A DNA stretch of 19,278 nt from Clostridia bacterium (lineage in GTDB: Bacteria; Bacillota; Clostridia; Oscillospirales; Oscillospiraceae). Location of the stretch: contig JAGKTU010000038.1 of NCBI GenBank assembly GCA_021153265.1, positions 1 through 19,278 on the forward strand, in the 5' to 3' direction. The notes beneath the pieces are model-generated. The model ran no database searches and was not told where the DNA came from. It was given only the letters and a program-made list of their open reading frames with translations. Both the position numbers and the translations under genes were made by a program. Of this stretch, positions 1 through 6,383 are shown piece after piece (the first letter of the stretch is position 1; each line of letters starts with the position of its first letter).

Positions 1-328
1 GCTTTTCGCGGCGGCGGGGGCGCTGAGGAATCTCCTCAGCGACAGGCTGAGGGTCGTATTGCGGCTGCTCCTCGTCGTATGCAGGCTCTTCCGGCTGGGT
101 GTCATAGTACGCAGCGGGAGCCTCGTCGTAAGACGGAGCCTGGAACATATTGCCGTAGTCGGAGGCGTCCTCAACATAGTTCTGGGGAGCTGCCGGGATG
201 CTGTCCGCGGGGCGCTGAATGCTCAAAAACTCGGGTTCTTCTTCGTAATTGTTATTCATCAGGCTCGGGTCGAAGCCGTATTCTTTTTCAAAATCGAAAT
301 CCATGTCGAAATCTTCGCGTTTATCCAT
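1..328 (-). CDS. Partial acidic, Tyr/Pro-rich protein, N-terminal 109 codons
   Basis: This frame is open from an ATG at 328 to the left window edge, so only the N-terminal part of the protein is present. The reading begins MDKREDFDMDFDFEKEYGFD and continues as a very acidic, low-complexity stretch rich in Asp, Glu, Pro, Gln and Tyr. It contains repeated short units such as SYDEAP, AYDEEQ and QYDPQP and turns basic (RPRRREK) at the edge. That pattern resembles a disordered cytoplasmic tail, and the basic cluster could precede a membrane segment outside the window; this is inference. A ribosome site (AAGGTGG) sits 7-8 bases before the ATG, and a good promoter lies just upstream at 361-389. I do not recognise a family. 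The coding call is supported by the 109 codons without a stop, the start signals and codon usage like that of the neighbours. Confidence 0.75.
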   Translation of the reverse strand, partial: MDKREDFDMDFDFEKEYGFDPSLMNNNYEEEPEFLSIQRPADSIPAAPQNYVEDASDYGNMFQAPSYDEAPAAYYDTQPEEPAYDEEQPQYDPQPVAEEIPQRPRRREK

Positions 329-360
329 TATTATCCCACCTTCATGGTATATTCGATAAC

Positions 361-389
361 ATTGTAACATTGTTCGATGGAAATTGCAA
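361..389 (-). promoter_or_regulatory. Sigma-A-type promoter for the left-edge gene
   Basis: On the minus strand, TTGCAA (384-389) and TACAAT (361-366) are separated by exactly 17 bases. The promoter lies between the terminator of the preceding minus-strand gene (410-439) and the ATG at 328. The left-edge gene therefore starts its own transcription unit, with a leader of about 27 bases. Confidence 0.7.
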
Positions 390-409
390 GCACAAGTGAA
401 ATAAATGTG

Positions 410-439
410 AAAAATGCCCACCGCAGTGGCGGTGGGCAT
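410..439 (-). terminator. Rho-independent terminator of the membrane XRE/LiaF-like gene
   Basis: An 11-bp perfect stem (414-424 with 429-439, core GCCCACCGC/GCGGTGGGC) with a 4-base loop begins five bases after the stop codon at 444. On the minus strand it is followed by a short T run and AT-rich sequence. Confidence 0.85.
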
Positions 440-443
440 GAAG

Positions 444-1463
444 TCAGATGTAACGGATGCAGATCTCGCCGAAGTTGGCGCTGCAATCCAGATCGATGAT
501 GGTATCGGCATCGGGTGCAGGGTGACCTTCCATCTCAATGGAAGCAAAAGCGGTGCTGGCATCCGGCTCCACACGGCAGTGGGAGGGGACCAGAATTTTC
601 ATCTCGCCGAAGGCGCATCTTGCGTAGATACGGCAGTGGTCCGCGATCTGGCCGCAGCCGGAAAGGTCCACGGTCAGCTCACCGAAAGAGACGCTTGCTT
701 CACCGGAAGAAAGCCGGGGCAGGGTGATCAGGCGGCGGTCTTCACCGAAGGAACAGGCGCAGTCAAAATTCTCACCGTCCATGTGACAATGGCTCTTGAG
801 CTTGTCCTTGCCATCACGGTTGGTATAGATGCGCTTGCCTCTGTGGGAGACGGTGAAAGAGGGCTTCTTGGGCTTCTTCAGGGCATCCACCAGCAGACTC
901 AGGCCAAACAGCACCAGCAGAGCCGGCAGAATCAGTTCTTTGCCCAGCTGGAAGGGGGCGGCATCCAGCTTGTCTAAAAGAAAATAAGTGCCAAAGAGTG
1001 CGCAGCCCAGGCGGAAGAAGGAGAAGTTGGGGAACAGACCAAAGACACCGAAGAGCGCAAGACCGGTGGTCCAGAGGGTATCCCACAAACCGATATCCCA
1101 GCCAAATGCACTGGATGCCAGAAGAATGCTGCCGGTGATCAGTACCCACAGGGCAAAGCCCAGGGCGGATTTCCGGCCACTGTCCCAGCGCATTTCAAAG
1201 GTAGGGGCGCTGTCGGAACGTTCATCTTCTTCCACGACTTCAGCCTCCCGGGCGGGAGCGTCGGTAATGCCCAGCAGTTCATCGGTGGTGACGCCGAAGA
1301 GGGCGGCGAGCCGGGGCAGTGTGGAAATATCGGGGCAGGCTTGGTCATTTTCCCATTTACTGACTGCCTGGGCGGTGACGCCTAAGCGCTCAGCCAGCTT
1401 GTCTTGCGTCAGACCGAGTCGCTTTCTGTGGTATACGATTCTTTTTCCAAGAGTTTGATCCAT
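444..1463 (-). CDS. Membrane-bound XRE-family regulator with LiaF-like C-terminal domain
   Basis: This is a 339-residue chimera. Residues about 7-62 form a canonical XRE/Cro helix-turn-helix (RKRLGLTQDKLAERLGVT, then AVSKWEND and PDISTLPRLAALFGVTTDEL). An acidic linker follows (about 70-98). About four hydrophobic segments fill residues 99-192. The last 130 or so residues contain repeated SFGE/CAFGE/NFGE strand motifs ending in IDLDCSANFGEICIRYI, which resemble the C-terminal beta domain of LiaF/cell-wall-active antibiotic response proteins (DUF2154-like). The likely role is a membrane-tethered transcription factor sensing envelope state; this is inferred from architecture. The ATG at 1463 has a GGAGG site 9 bases upstream. 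The gene is divergent from the LURP-one-related/luxS operon, with two palindromes between them that could be its operator. I see no convincing sigma-A promoter on this strand. The LiaF-like fold is recognised from motif style only and needs a profile search. Confidence 0.85.
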   Translation of the reverse strand: MDQTLGKRIVYHRKRLGLTQDKLAERLGVTAQAVSKWENDQACPDISTLPRLAALFGVTTDELLGITDAPAREAEVVEEDERSDSAPTFEMRWDSGRKSALGFALWVLITGSILLASSAFGWDIGLWDTLWTTGLALFGVFGLFPNFSFFRLGCALFGTYFLLDKLDAAPFQLGKELILPALLVLFGLSLLVDALKKPKKPSFTVSHRGKRIYTNRDGKDKLKSHCHMDGENFDCACSFGEDRRLITLPRLSSGEASVSFGELTVDLSGCGQIADHCRIYARCAFGEMKILVPSHCRVEPDASTAFASIEMEGHPAPDADTIIDLDCSANFGEICIRYI

Positions 1464-1558
1464 GTTTTGGTACCTCCAATCAAGATGGCTATATCATGCC
1501 ACAAAACGGCGAAAAAAGCTATCAATTATTCGTTTAAAATTCAAAAAATTTCCCTCAA

Positions 1559-1590
1559 CAACCGGTTGAGAACTACTCAACCGGCGGTTG
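1559..1590. promoter_or_regulatory. Twin CAACCG palindromes, candidate operator
   Basis: CAACCGGTTG (1559-1568, perfect 10-bp palindrome) and CAACCGGCGGTTG (1578-1590, CAACCG-G-CGGTTG) lie in the 201-base divergent region between the membrane XRE regulator and the LURP-one-related gene. Their centres are about 20 bases apart, roughly two helical turns. They end 23 bases upstream of the -35 element of the rightward promoter. A pair of similar dyads beside an HTH gene is typical of an autoregulatory operator, but binding is inferred. Confidence 0.5.
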
Positions 1591-1613
1591 CAGGGGGAAA
1601 AAGCGGCTTTTTC

Positions 1614-1642
1614 TTGCATTGGAGGGTGGTGTGTGGTATGAT
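1614..1642 (+). promoter_or_regulatory. Sigma-A-type promoter for the LURP-one/luxS/mtnN operon
   Basis: TTGCAT (1614-1619) and TATGAT (1637-1642) are separated by 17 bases and followed by an A-rich start region and AAGGAGG at 1651-1657. This is the only clear promoter before the three co-directional genes that follow. Confidence 0.8.
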
Positions 1643-1664
1643 AAAAAACAAAGGAGGCGGTGAT

Positions 1665-2138
1665 ATGCAGCTGCTGATTAAACAGAGAGTGTTTTCATGG
1701 ACGGACAGCTATGATGTGTACGATGAGACGGGCGAAGCACGATACGAGGTGTCGGCGGAGTTCTTTGCCTTTGGACATCAGATTCATGTGTACGATAAGC
1801 GTTCCGGTGTGGAGGTGGGTTCCATCCACCAGAAGTTGTTAACATTCCTGCCCCGGTTTGAGATCGTAGTGGGTGGCCGCATCTACGGCACGATCAGCCG
1901 GGAATTTACGTTCTTCCACCCCAAGTATAATGTGGATTTCCTGGGCTGGGATGTGGAAGGCGATATCATGGGCTGGGATTATCAGGTTACCCGGGGCAAC
2001 GTGCCGGTGATGAGCATCAGCAAGGAACTGTTCCGCTGGAGCGACACCTATGTGCTGAGCTATAACAACCCTGCCAACGAGATCCCGGGATTGCTGCTGG
2101 TGCTGGCCATCGACGCGGCGAACTGCGACAATGACTGA
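1665..2138 (+). CDS. LURP-one-related (LOR/YxjI-like, tubby-type fold) protein
   Basis: A 157-residue protein starting MQLLIKQRVFSWTDSYDVYD. It has the look of the LURP-one-related/COG4894 family: a leading 'KQ-VFSW-D-Y-VYD--G', a central 'FAFGHQIHVYD' and 'VGSIHQKLLTFLPRFEIVVGG', and a repeat-like 'DIMGWDYQVTRGN'. It ends with 'YVLSYNNPANEIPGLLLVLAIDAA', where these proteins bury a hydrophobic C-terminal helix inside a beta barrel. Length agrees with the family (about 160 residues). The biochemical function of bacterial members is not established. The ATG at 1665 is preferred over longer in-frame starts because AAGGAGG lies 7 bases upstream and the promoter at 1614-1642 would otherwise fall inside the gene. 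It is the first gene of an operon, with luxS starting 15 bases after its stop. Its family name is fairly secure; its role in the methyl cycle is unknown. Confidence 0.85.
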   Translation: MQLLIKQRVFSWTDSYDVYDETGEARYEVSAEFFAFGHQIHVYDKRSGVEVGSIHQKLLTFLPRFEIVVGGRIYGTISREFTFFHPKYNVDFLGWDVEGDIMGWDYQVTRGNVPVMSISKELFRWSDTYVLSYNNPANEIPGLLLVLAIDAANCDND

Positions 2139-2153
2139 AAATGAGGGATAGCT

Positions 2154-2630
2154 ATGGAAAAGATCACGAGTTTTACCATTGATCATATCAAACTACAGCC
2201 GGGGTTATATGTGTCCCGGAAGGACCGGGTGGGCAGCGAGACGGTGACCACCTTCGACCTGCGGCTGACCAAGCCCAACGATGAGCCGGTGATGAACACC
2301 GCGGAGGTGCACACCATGGAACATCTGGCGGCAACGTACCTGCGGAACGAGCCGGAGTGGAAAGACCGGGTGCTGTATTTTGGTCCCATGGGCTGCCGGA
2401 CGGGATTTTACCTGCTGCTGGCAGGAGATCTGGAATCCAAGGACGTGCTGGAACTGGTGAAGGGCTGCTTCTGCTTTATCCGGGACTTTAAAGGTGAGGT
2501 GCCGGGAGCTTCTGCGAAAGACTGCGGCAACTACCTGGACATGAATCTGCCGATGGCCAACTACTGGGGCGCAAAATATGCCGCCCTGCTGGAAAATATT
2601 ACGCAAGACCGGCTGGTGTATCCGGAGTGA
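2154..2630 (+). CDS. luxS: S-ribosylhomocysteine lyase LuxS
   Basis: This cytoplasmic metalloenzyme splits S-ribosylhomocysteine into homocysteine and 4,5-dihydroxy-2,3-pentanedione, the precursor of autoinducer-2. The 158-residue length matches the family. The metal ligands are visible as His53 and His57 in HTMEHL, with the catalytic Glu56 between them, and Cys124 in AKDCGNYLD. The catalytic Cys81 is in GPMGCRTGFYL, and the C-terminal NLPMANYW block is typical of LuxS. The ATG at 2154 has GAGGG 6 bases upstream. The gene is the middle member of a three-gene operon. Its substrate is made by MtnN, encoded 11 bases downstream, so the pair forms the two-step route from S-adenosylhomocysteine to homocysteine. 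Whether the product serves as a signal here or is only a by-product cannot be told. Confidence 0.97.
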   Translation: MEKITSFTIDHIKLQPGLYVSRKDRVGSETVTTFDLRLTKPNDEPVMNTAEVHTMEHLAATYLRNEPEWKDRVLYFGPMGCRTGFYLLLAGDLESKDVLELVKGCFCFIRDFKGEVPGASAKDCGNYLDMNLPMANYWGAKYAALLENITQDRLVYPE

Positions 2631-2641
2631 GGAGAAAAATT

Positions 2642-3340
2642 ATGACGAAACTTGGTATTGTTGGTGCTATGCAGCAGGAAGTGGAGACGCTGCTTGCGGC
2701 TATGCAGGATGTGAAGAAGACCGAAAAGGCTGTCGCTGTGTTCTATGAGGGCAAGCTGGAGGGGCTGGACGTTGTTGTGGTGCAGTGCGGCGTGGGCAAG
2801 GTCAACGCGGCTATGTGTACCCAGAGTCTGTGTGATTGTTTTGGTGTGACCCATCTGGTGAACACCGGTATTGCCGGTTCTCTGTGCGCGGATCTGGATA
2901 TCGCCGACCTGGTGGTGAGCGAGGATGCTATGTATCATGATTTTGACTGCGTGCATTTTGGCTACGAGATGGGCAGAGTGCCGGGGATGGATGTGACGGC
3001 ATTCCCTGCGGACGAAAAAATGGCTGCACTGGCCTTTGCAGCAGCGGAGAAAGTCAATCCCGGCCACACCAAGGTGGGCAGAGTTGCCAGCGGTGACCTG
3101 TTTGTGGCGGAAAGAAAAGCCAAGGAGCGGATCATCCAGCGGACCGGTGCGCTCTGCACGGAAATGGAGGGCGCGGCGATTGCCCACACGGCCTATCGCA
3201 ACGGTGTGCCCTTTGTGGTGATCCGGGCAATCTCCGACAAGGCCGATGACTCCGCAGAGATGGACTATCCCACCTTCGAGAAGATTGCGGCCCACCGCTG
3301 CGCTGCGGTGACCATGGAAATGGCAAGAAATCTGAAGTAA
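2642..3340 (+). CDS. mtnN: 5'-methylthioadenosine/S-adenosylhomocysteine nucleosidase
   Basis: This cytoplasmic nucleosidase (MtnN/Pfs) removes adenine from S-adenosylhomocysteine, 5'-methylthioadenosine and 5'-deoxyadenosine. At 232 residues it has normal length. It opens with LGIVGAMQQEVE, where Glu13 is the conserved general acid region. It contains VVVVQCGVGKVNAA and NTGIAG near the N-terminus, ASGDLF, the substrate-contacting CTEMEGAAIAHTA, and IRAISDKADD with the catalytic Asp at about residue 199. The ATG at 2642 is chosen over an in-frame GTG at 2627 because AGGAG lies 7 bases before it, while the GTG would overlap the luxS stop. It is last in the LURP-one/luxS/mtnN operon and supplies the LuxS substrate. 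A hairpin shared with the convergent gene follows its stop. Confidence 0.96.
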   Translation: MTKLGIVGAMQQEVETLLAAMQDVKKTEKAVAVFYEGKLEGLDVVVVQCGVGKVNAAMCTQSLCDCFGVTHLVNTGIAGSLCADLDIADLVVSEDAMYHDFDCVHFGYEMGRVPGMDVTAFPADEKMAALAFAAAEKVNPGHTKVGRVASGDLFVAERKAKERIIQRTGALCTEMEGAAIAHTAYRNGVPFVVIRAISDKADDSAEMDYPTFEKIAAHRCAAVTMEMARNLK

Positions 3341-3347
3341 AGATGCG

Positions 3348-3384
3348 AAAAACAGCCGGACGATCCGATTGGATCGTCCGGCTG
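3348..3384 (-). terminator. Terminator between mtnN and the large TraB lipoprotein gene
   Basis: A 14-bp perfect stem (3353-3366 with 3371-3384, CAGCCGGACGATCC and its complement) has a GATT loop. On the minus strand a five-T run follows, serving the gene at 3398-5737. On the plus strand the tail has few Ts, so ending of mtnN transcripts here is likely but less efficient. Confidence 0.88.
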
Positions 3385-3397
3385 TGTGATTATGGGG

Positions 3398-5737
3398 TTA
3401 GTTTGCGTACTGCACCAGTTCTACGGTGTAGCCCGCGGCACGGAGGGCTTCCACCAGACCGTTTTCACTGTCCAGCAGGTGGGCCAGACCCACGGCGTAG
3501 AAGACGGTATCGCCGCTTTCCAGATATTCAATGGCGACCTTGAGCATATTTTCGTTGCGATCGTGGCTGATTGCGGTGTTGTATTCATCCATCAGGGGTT
3601 TCAGCTCTTCGTATTCAGCCAGCTCTTCTTCAGTCATCTCGGAGGTGTCGACCTCGTCGGACAGTTTCTCCCTAAGGGCAGCTTCATCACCGGCACACCA
3701 CAGTTCGTACAGCTCGCTGGTGTCATCCCAGGAATCGGTTGCGTCATATTCGATGGATTCTTCCAGCATTTTGATCTGCAGCTTGTCGGAGAGTCCTGTG
3801 ATCGTCTGGATCTGGAACAGACCGGACTCAATACTGCGGATCTCGATCTCCTGCTCCTCAGCCAGTGCTTCCAAACGGCTTTCCACACCCTGATCGCCGG
3901 TGTGGATAAAGCTCTGGCGGCGATGGAAGTTGTCGATGGACTGACTCCAGAGGTAGGGCTTCATGTAGTCAGCGTTCATATTGTAATTGCCGGAGGCTTT
4001 CAGATGCAGAACGGCAGTATCATACAGTTCCTGACCGATGACATCGACGATGGTGGTGCCGTCGGAGTAGTAATAGGAATCGGAAACGGCCTCGGACAGC
4101 TTTTTATCCTTCTCAACCTGCTTATCAAATTCCTTGGAATAATACTCCAGCGCCAGTGCGTCGGAGGAGGACAGGGCATCATAGATCTCCTGAGGCAGGT
4201 AGGCGGTGCGCTCGTCGCCGATATGGATGGTGCCGAAGAGCCACATTTCCTGACCGTCGGCACCGGTGACATGGTAGAACAGGGGTTTTGCCTTGGTTTC
4301 CGGCTCTTCCTCCGGGAGCATTTCCTCGGTGACGGAATAGTAGGCGGTTATACTGGGGGCATCCACATAGCAGTCCGCCTGATAGGAGATCACGCATTCC
4401 TGCTCTTCAATGGTATGACAGCCTTCGTATTTCACACCGAGGGCGGTGGGCAGACCGGTGAATTTGTCCACGGCGAAATAACCGCCAACCTCTTTGGTGG
4501 TGTAGTCAGAGGCTATGTCATCAAGGAAGCTGGCATCGCCAAACAAACTTTTACAAAAGTTGGATTTGGTTTCCTGGGCATAATCTTCGGTGTAGGTCAG
4601 TTCCACAATATAGACACTGCCAAGGTCGGTAATAGCGGCATCCTGCCATACTTCTGTACCTGTATAGACCTGTGTCTTTTGTATTACACCGATCTCCTCC
4701 ACATCCTCGGCGGTAACATCGGGGACTTCCGTAGACTTTTTGCCATCGAGGGTGGCGGTACAGATGCCGTCGCGGAAAAGGATTTCCTGCTTGCTTTCCT
4801 GACTTCTGTTGGTGGAGTAGTCCATGATATAGACATTGGCTTCAACTTTTGCCTGAAGATCATCGCCGGTGCCGTAGGAATCCACCAGCGCGGATGAATT
4901 TTGGAGCATGCCTGCAGCCTGGACCAGAATGCTGTCCATAGAGTAAACACTATAGTTCTGGGAGCAGAGGAGTTTACAGTAGCTGCTCTCAAACATATAC
5001 AGTGCATCAATGTCAGTCAGCTCGACGAATTGATCAGCTTTCTTGGGCAGCTCCACGGTAACGGATTCGATGGTGATCCGGGATTCTACCTCCAGCGTTA
5101 CTTCCGCGGGGCCGTAAGTGTAGGAGAGGGAGTAGGTCATTTTCTGCAGTACGCCCTCATCGTTGAGGGTGGCGGTACCGGATGCTTCCAGGAATTGGGC
5201 ACCCTCGGGCATGGCCCAGACTTCCGCTGCGGTGGGAGAGGTGAAGGTCAAGGTGCTGCCGTTCTGGGTGATGGAGCCGTAGAGTGCGGCATCCAGAAGC
5301 ACGGGAGGAACACAGCGGGCAATGGCTTCCTCAGCGGTCATGGCAGCGCGGAAACGGCTGTCACGATCCATGGCGGTATAGAAGGTACCGTCCAGGAAAA
5401 CCTCATCGTAGGTGGTGTCGTATTCGTCGTTGTAGAGCAGATCGTTTTCCACATGGAAACTGGGGGAGTCGGTATTCAGACCGGTCATCTCCAAGGTCTG
5501 CTCGCTCTGCTCAACAAAGGACTCACCGCCGACGGTGGTGGTTTTGGTTGCGTTGACCCGCAGGGAAAGAGAGTCGGCACTGTCCACAGCGGCACGGGCC
5601 TCCCTGTAGGCGATCATTTCCGGCGACTCTGTGACCGGGGGAACGGTGGGTTCGGCAGGGGTCTGGTTGCAGCCGGCGATGCTAAACAGCAGCGACAGTA
5701 CCAGAAAAAGGGCAAGGAATTTGTGCAAAGTGCTCAC
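3398..5737 (-). CDS. Large lipoprotein with C-terminal TraB/TIKI (GumN-like) domain
   Basis: A 779-residue protein. The N-terminus has a short charged start, a hydrophobic stretch and the lipobox FSIAGC, giving a lipidated Cys23 on the outer face of the membrane. Residues about 25-480 are extracellular and mostly beta-like, with what may be two related halves (a VEQSEQTLEM unit and a SQESKQEILF unit); I do not recognise this part. Residues about 480-779 are a TraB/GumN/TIKI domain: PLFYHVTGADGQEMWLFGTIHIG with the first GxxH (Gly502-His505), LALEYY, and the second GxxH (Gly750-His753, GLAH) before AAGYTVELVQ. Animal TIKI proteins of this clan are metal-dependent proteases; activity here is inferred. 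The start is GTG with AAGAAGG 7 bases upstream, and a near-consensus promoter precedes it. A smaller paralogue lies at 13362-14372. Confidence 0.88.
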   Translation of the reverse strand: MSTLHKFLALFLVLSLLFSIAGCNQTPAEPTVPPVTESPEMIAYREARAAVDSADSLSLRVNATKTTTVGGESFVEQSEQTLEMTGLNTDSPSFHVENDLLYNDEYDTTYDEVFLDGTFYTAMDRDSRFRAAMTAEEAIARCVPPVLLDAALYGSITQNGSTLTFTSPTAAEVWAMPEGAQFLEASGTATLNDEGVLQKMTYSLSYTYGPAEVTLEVESRITIESVTVELPKKADQFVELTDIDALYMFESSYCKLLCSQNYSVYSMDSILVQAAGMLQNSSALVDSYGTGDDLQAKVEANVYIMDYSTNRSQESKQEILFRDGICTATLDGKKSTEVPDVTAEDVEEIGVIQKTQVYTGTEVWQDAAITDLGSVYIVELTYTEDYAQETKSNFCKSLFGDASFLDDIASDYTTKEVGGYFAVDKFTGLPTALGVKYEGCHTIEEQECVISYQADCYVDAPSITAYYSVTEEMLPEEEPETKAKPLFYHVTGADGQEMWLFGTIHIGDERTAYLPQEIYDALSSSDALALEYYSKEFDKQVEKDKKLSEAVSDSYYYSDGTTIVDVIGQELYDTAVLHLKASGNYNMNADYMKPYLWSQSIDNFHRRQSFIHTGDQGVESRLEALAEEQEIEIRSIESGLFQIQTITGLSDKLQIKMLEESIEYDATDSWDDTSELYELWCAGDEAALREKLSDEVDTSEMTEEELAEYEELKPLMDEYNTAISHDRNENMLKVAIEYLESGDTVFYAVGLAHLLDSENGLVEALRAAGYTVELVQYAN

Positions 5738-5781
5738 AATGATACCTTCTTTCTTTGGAAAAAATTGTTATTCCTGATGGA

Positions 5782-5810
5782 ATTATACCAGTATCTGACA
5801 GAAAAGTCAA
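5782..5810 (-). promoter_or_regulatory. Near-consensus sigma-A promoter for the large TraB lipoprotein
   Basis: On the minus strand TTGACT (5805-5810) and TATAAT (5782-5787) are separated by exactly 17 bases, with TGG just before the -10. The GTG start is 44 bases beyond the -10. This is among the strongest promoters in the window and suggests substantial vegetative expression. Confidence 0.88.
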
Positions 5811-5895
5811 TGTATGAAATGTAAACAAAACCCCGGCGCACAGATAAGGAAATATTTTTGCCAATCCGGGGAAAGATAGGTCCGGAGGGATATGC

Positions 5896-6333
5896 ATGAC
5901 GGAACGACAATATGGAAAATTGGTGCAGCAAATCAGCCCCAAATCACCCATTGGGAAGGACTGCCTGCTGGCATTTATCGTGGGGGGCGGCATTTGCACG
6001 CTGGGGCAGCTCTTTGCGAACTGGTATCAGATGCTGGAACTATCGAAAGACGATGCCTATATGGCGGCGTCCATGAGTTTGGTGGTGCTGTCGGCGCTGT
6101 TTACGGGACTGAGTCTGTATGATAATTTGGCAAAATACGCCGGGGCAGGGACTCTGGTGCCGATTACAGGGTTTGCCAACTCCATCGCCGCCCCGGCGGT
6201 GGAATTTAAGACGGAGGGCTTTATCCTGGGCGTGGGCGCGAAGATGTTTACAATCGCTGGGCCGGTGATCGTGTATGGTGTGAGTGCAAGTGTGGTGTAT
6301 GGTTTGATTTATTGGATAACAACCTTATTTTAA
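5896..6333 (+). CDS. spoVAC: Stage V sporulation protein AC (dipicolinate channel subunit)
   Basis: SpoVAC is an inner-membrane protein of the developing spore, part of the SpoVA system that moves calcium-dipicolinate. This 145-residue protein matches it in length and in blocks: SPKSPIGKDCLLAFIVGGGIC near the N-terminus, then ALFTGLSLYDNLAKYAGAGT, VPITGFANSIAAPAVEFKTEG and a final hydrophobic GVGAKMFTIAGPVIVYG. About four membrane segments are visible. The ATG at 5896 has GGAGG 7 bases upstream; an ATG at 5892 is in another frame and too close. In most spore formers spoVAC is followed directly by spoVAD and spoVAE. Here a terminator follows five bases after the stop and the next gene faces the other way, so this copy is monocistronic. 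I see no convincing sigma-A promoter, which fits control by a forespore sigma factor, but no sigma-G element could be assigned either. Confidence 0.9.
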   Translation: MTERQYGKLVQQISPKSPIGKDCLLAFIVGGGICTLGQLFANWYQMLELSKDDAYMAASMSLVVLSALFTGLSLYDNLAKYAGAGTLVPITGFANSIAAPAVEFKTEGFILGVGAKMFTIAGPVIVYGVSASVVYGLIYWITTLF

Positions 6334-6337
6334 CAGT

Positions 6338-6366
6338 AAAAGGCTTGCCACGCGGCAAGCCTTTTC
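6338..6366 (+). terminator. Bidirectional terminator after spoVAC
   Basis: AAAAGGCTTGCC (6338-6349) pairs with GGCAAGCCTTTT (6354-6365) around an ACGC loop, so a T run is present on both strands. It serves spoVAC and the convergent gene ending at 6384. A closely related hairpin is found at 7892-7923. Confidence 0.88.
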
Positions 6367-6383
6367 ATTGTGTTCCAGAACCT

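Noticed and set aside
1464..1553. Several weak sigma-A-like combinations for the membrane XRE gene
   Set aside because: The region is AT-rich and gives multiple poor matches; none stands out enough to call.
3386..4897. 503-codon plus-strand open frame opposite the large TraB lipoprotein
   Set aside because: Shadow of the real minus-strand gene, which has lipobox, GxxH motifs, promoter and ribosome site; the plus frame has none.
5812..5846. Possible sigma-G promoter for spoVAC (GTATGA followed by CACAGATA)
   Set aside because: The -10-like element does not fit the CATnnTA pattern and spacing is uncertain, so it was not annotated.
5831..5871. CCCCGG/CCGGGG inverted repeat upstream of spoVAC, considered as riboswitch or operator
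   Set aside because: A 6-bp stem with a 29-base loop and no supporting structure; likely chance.
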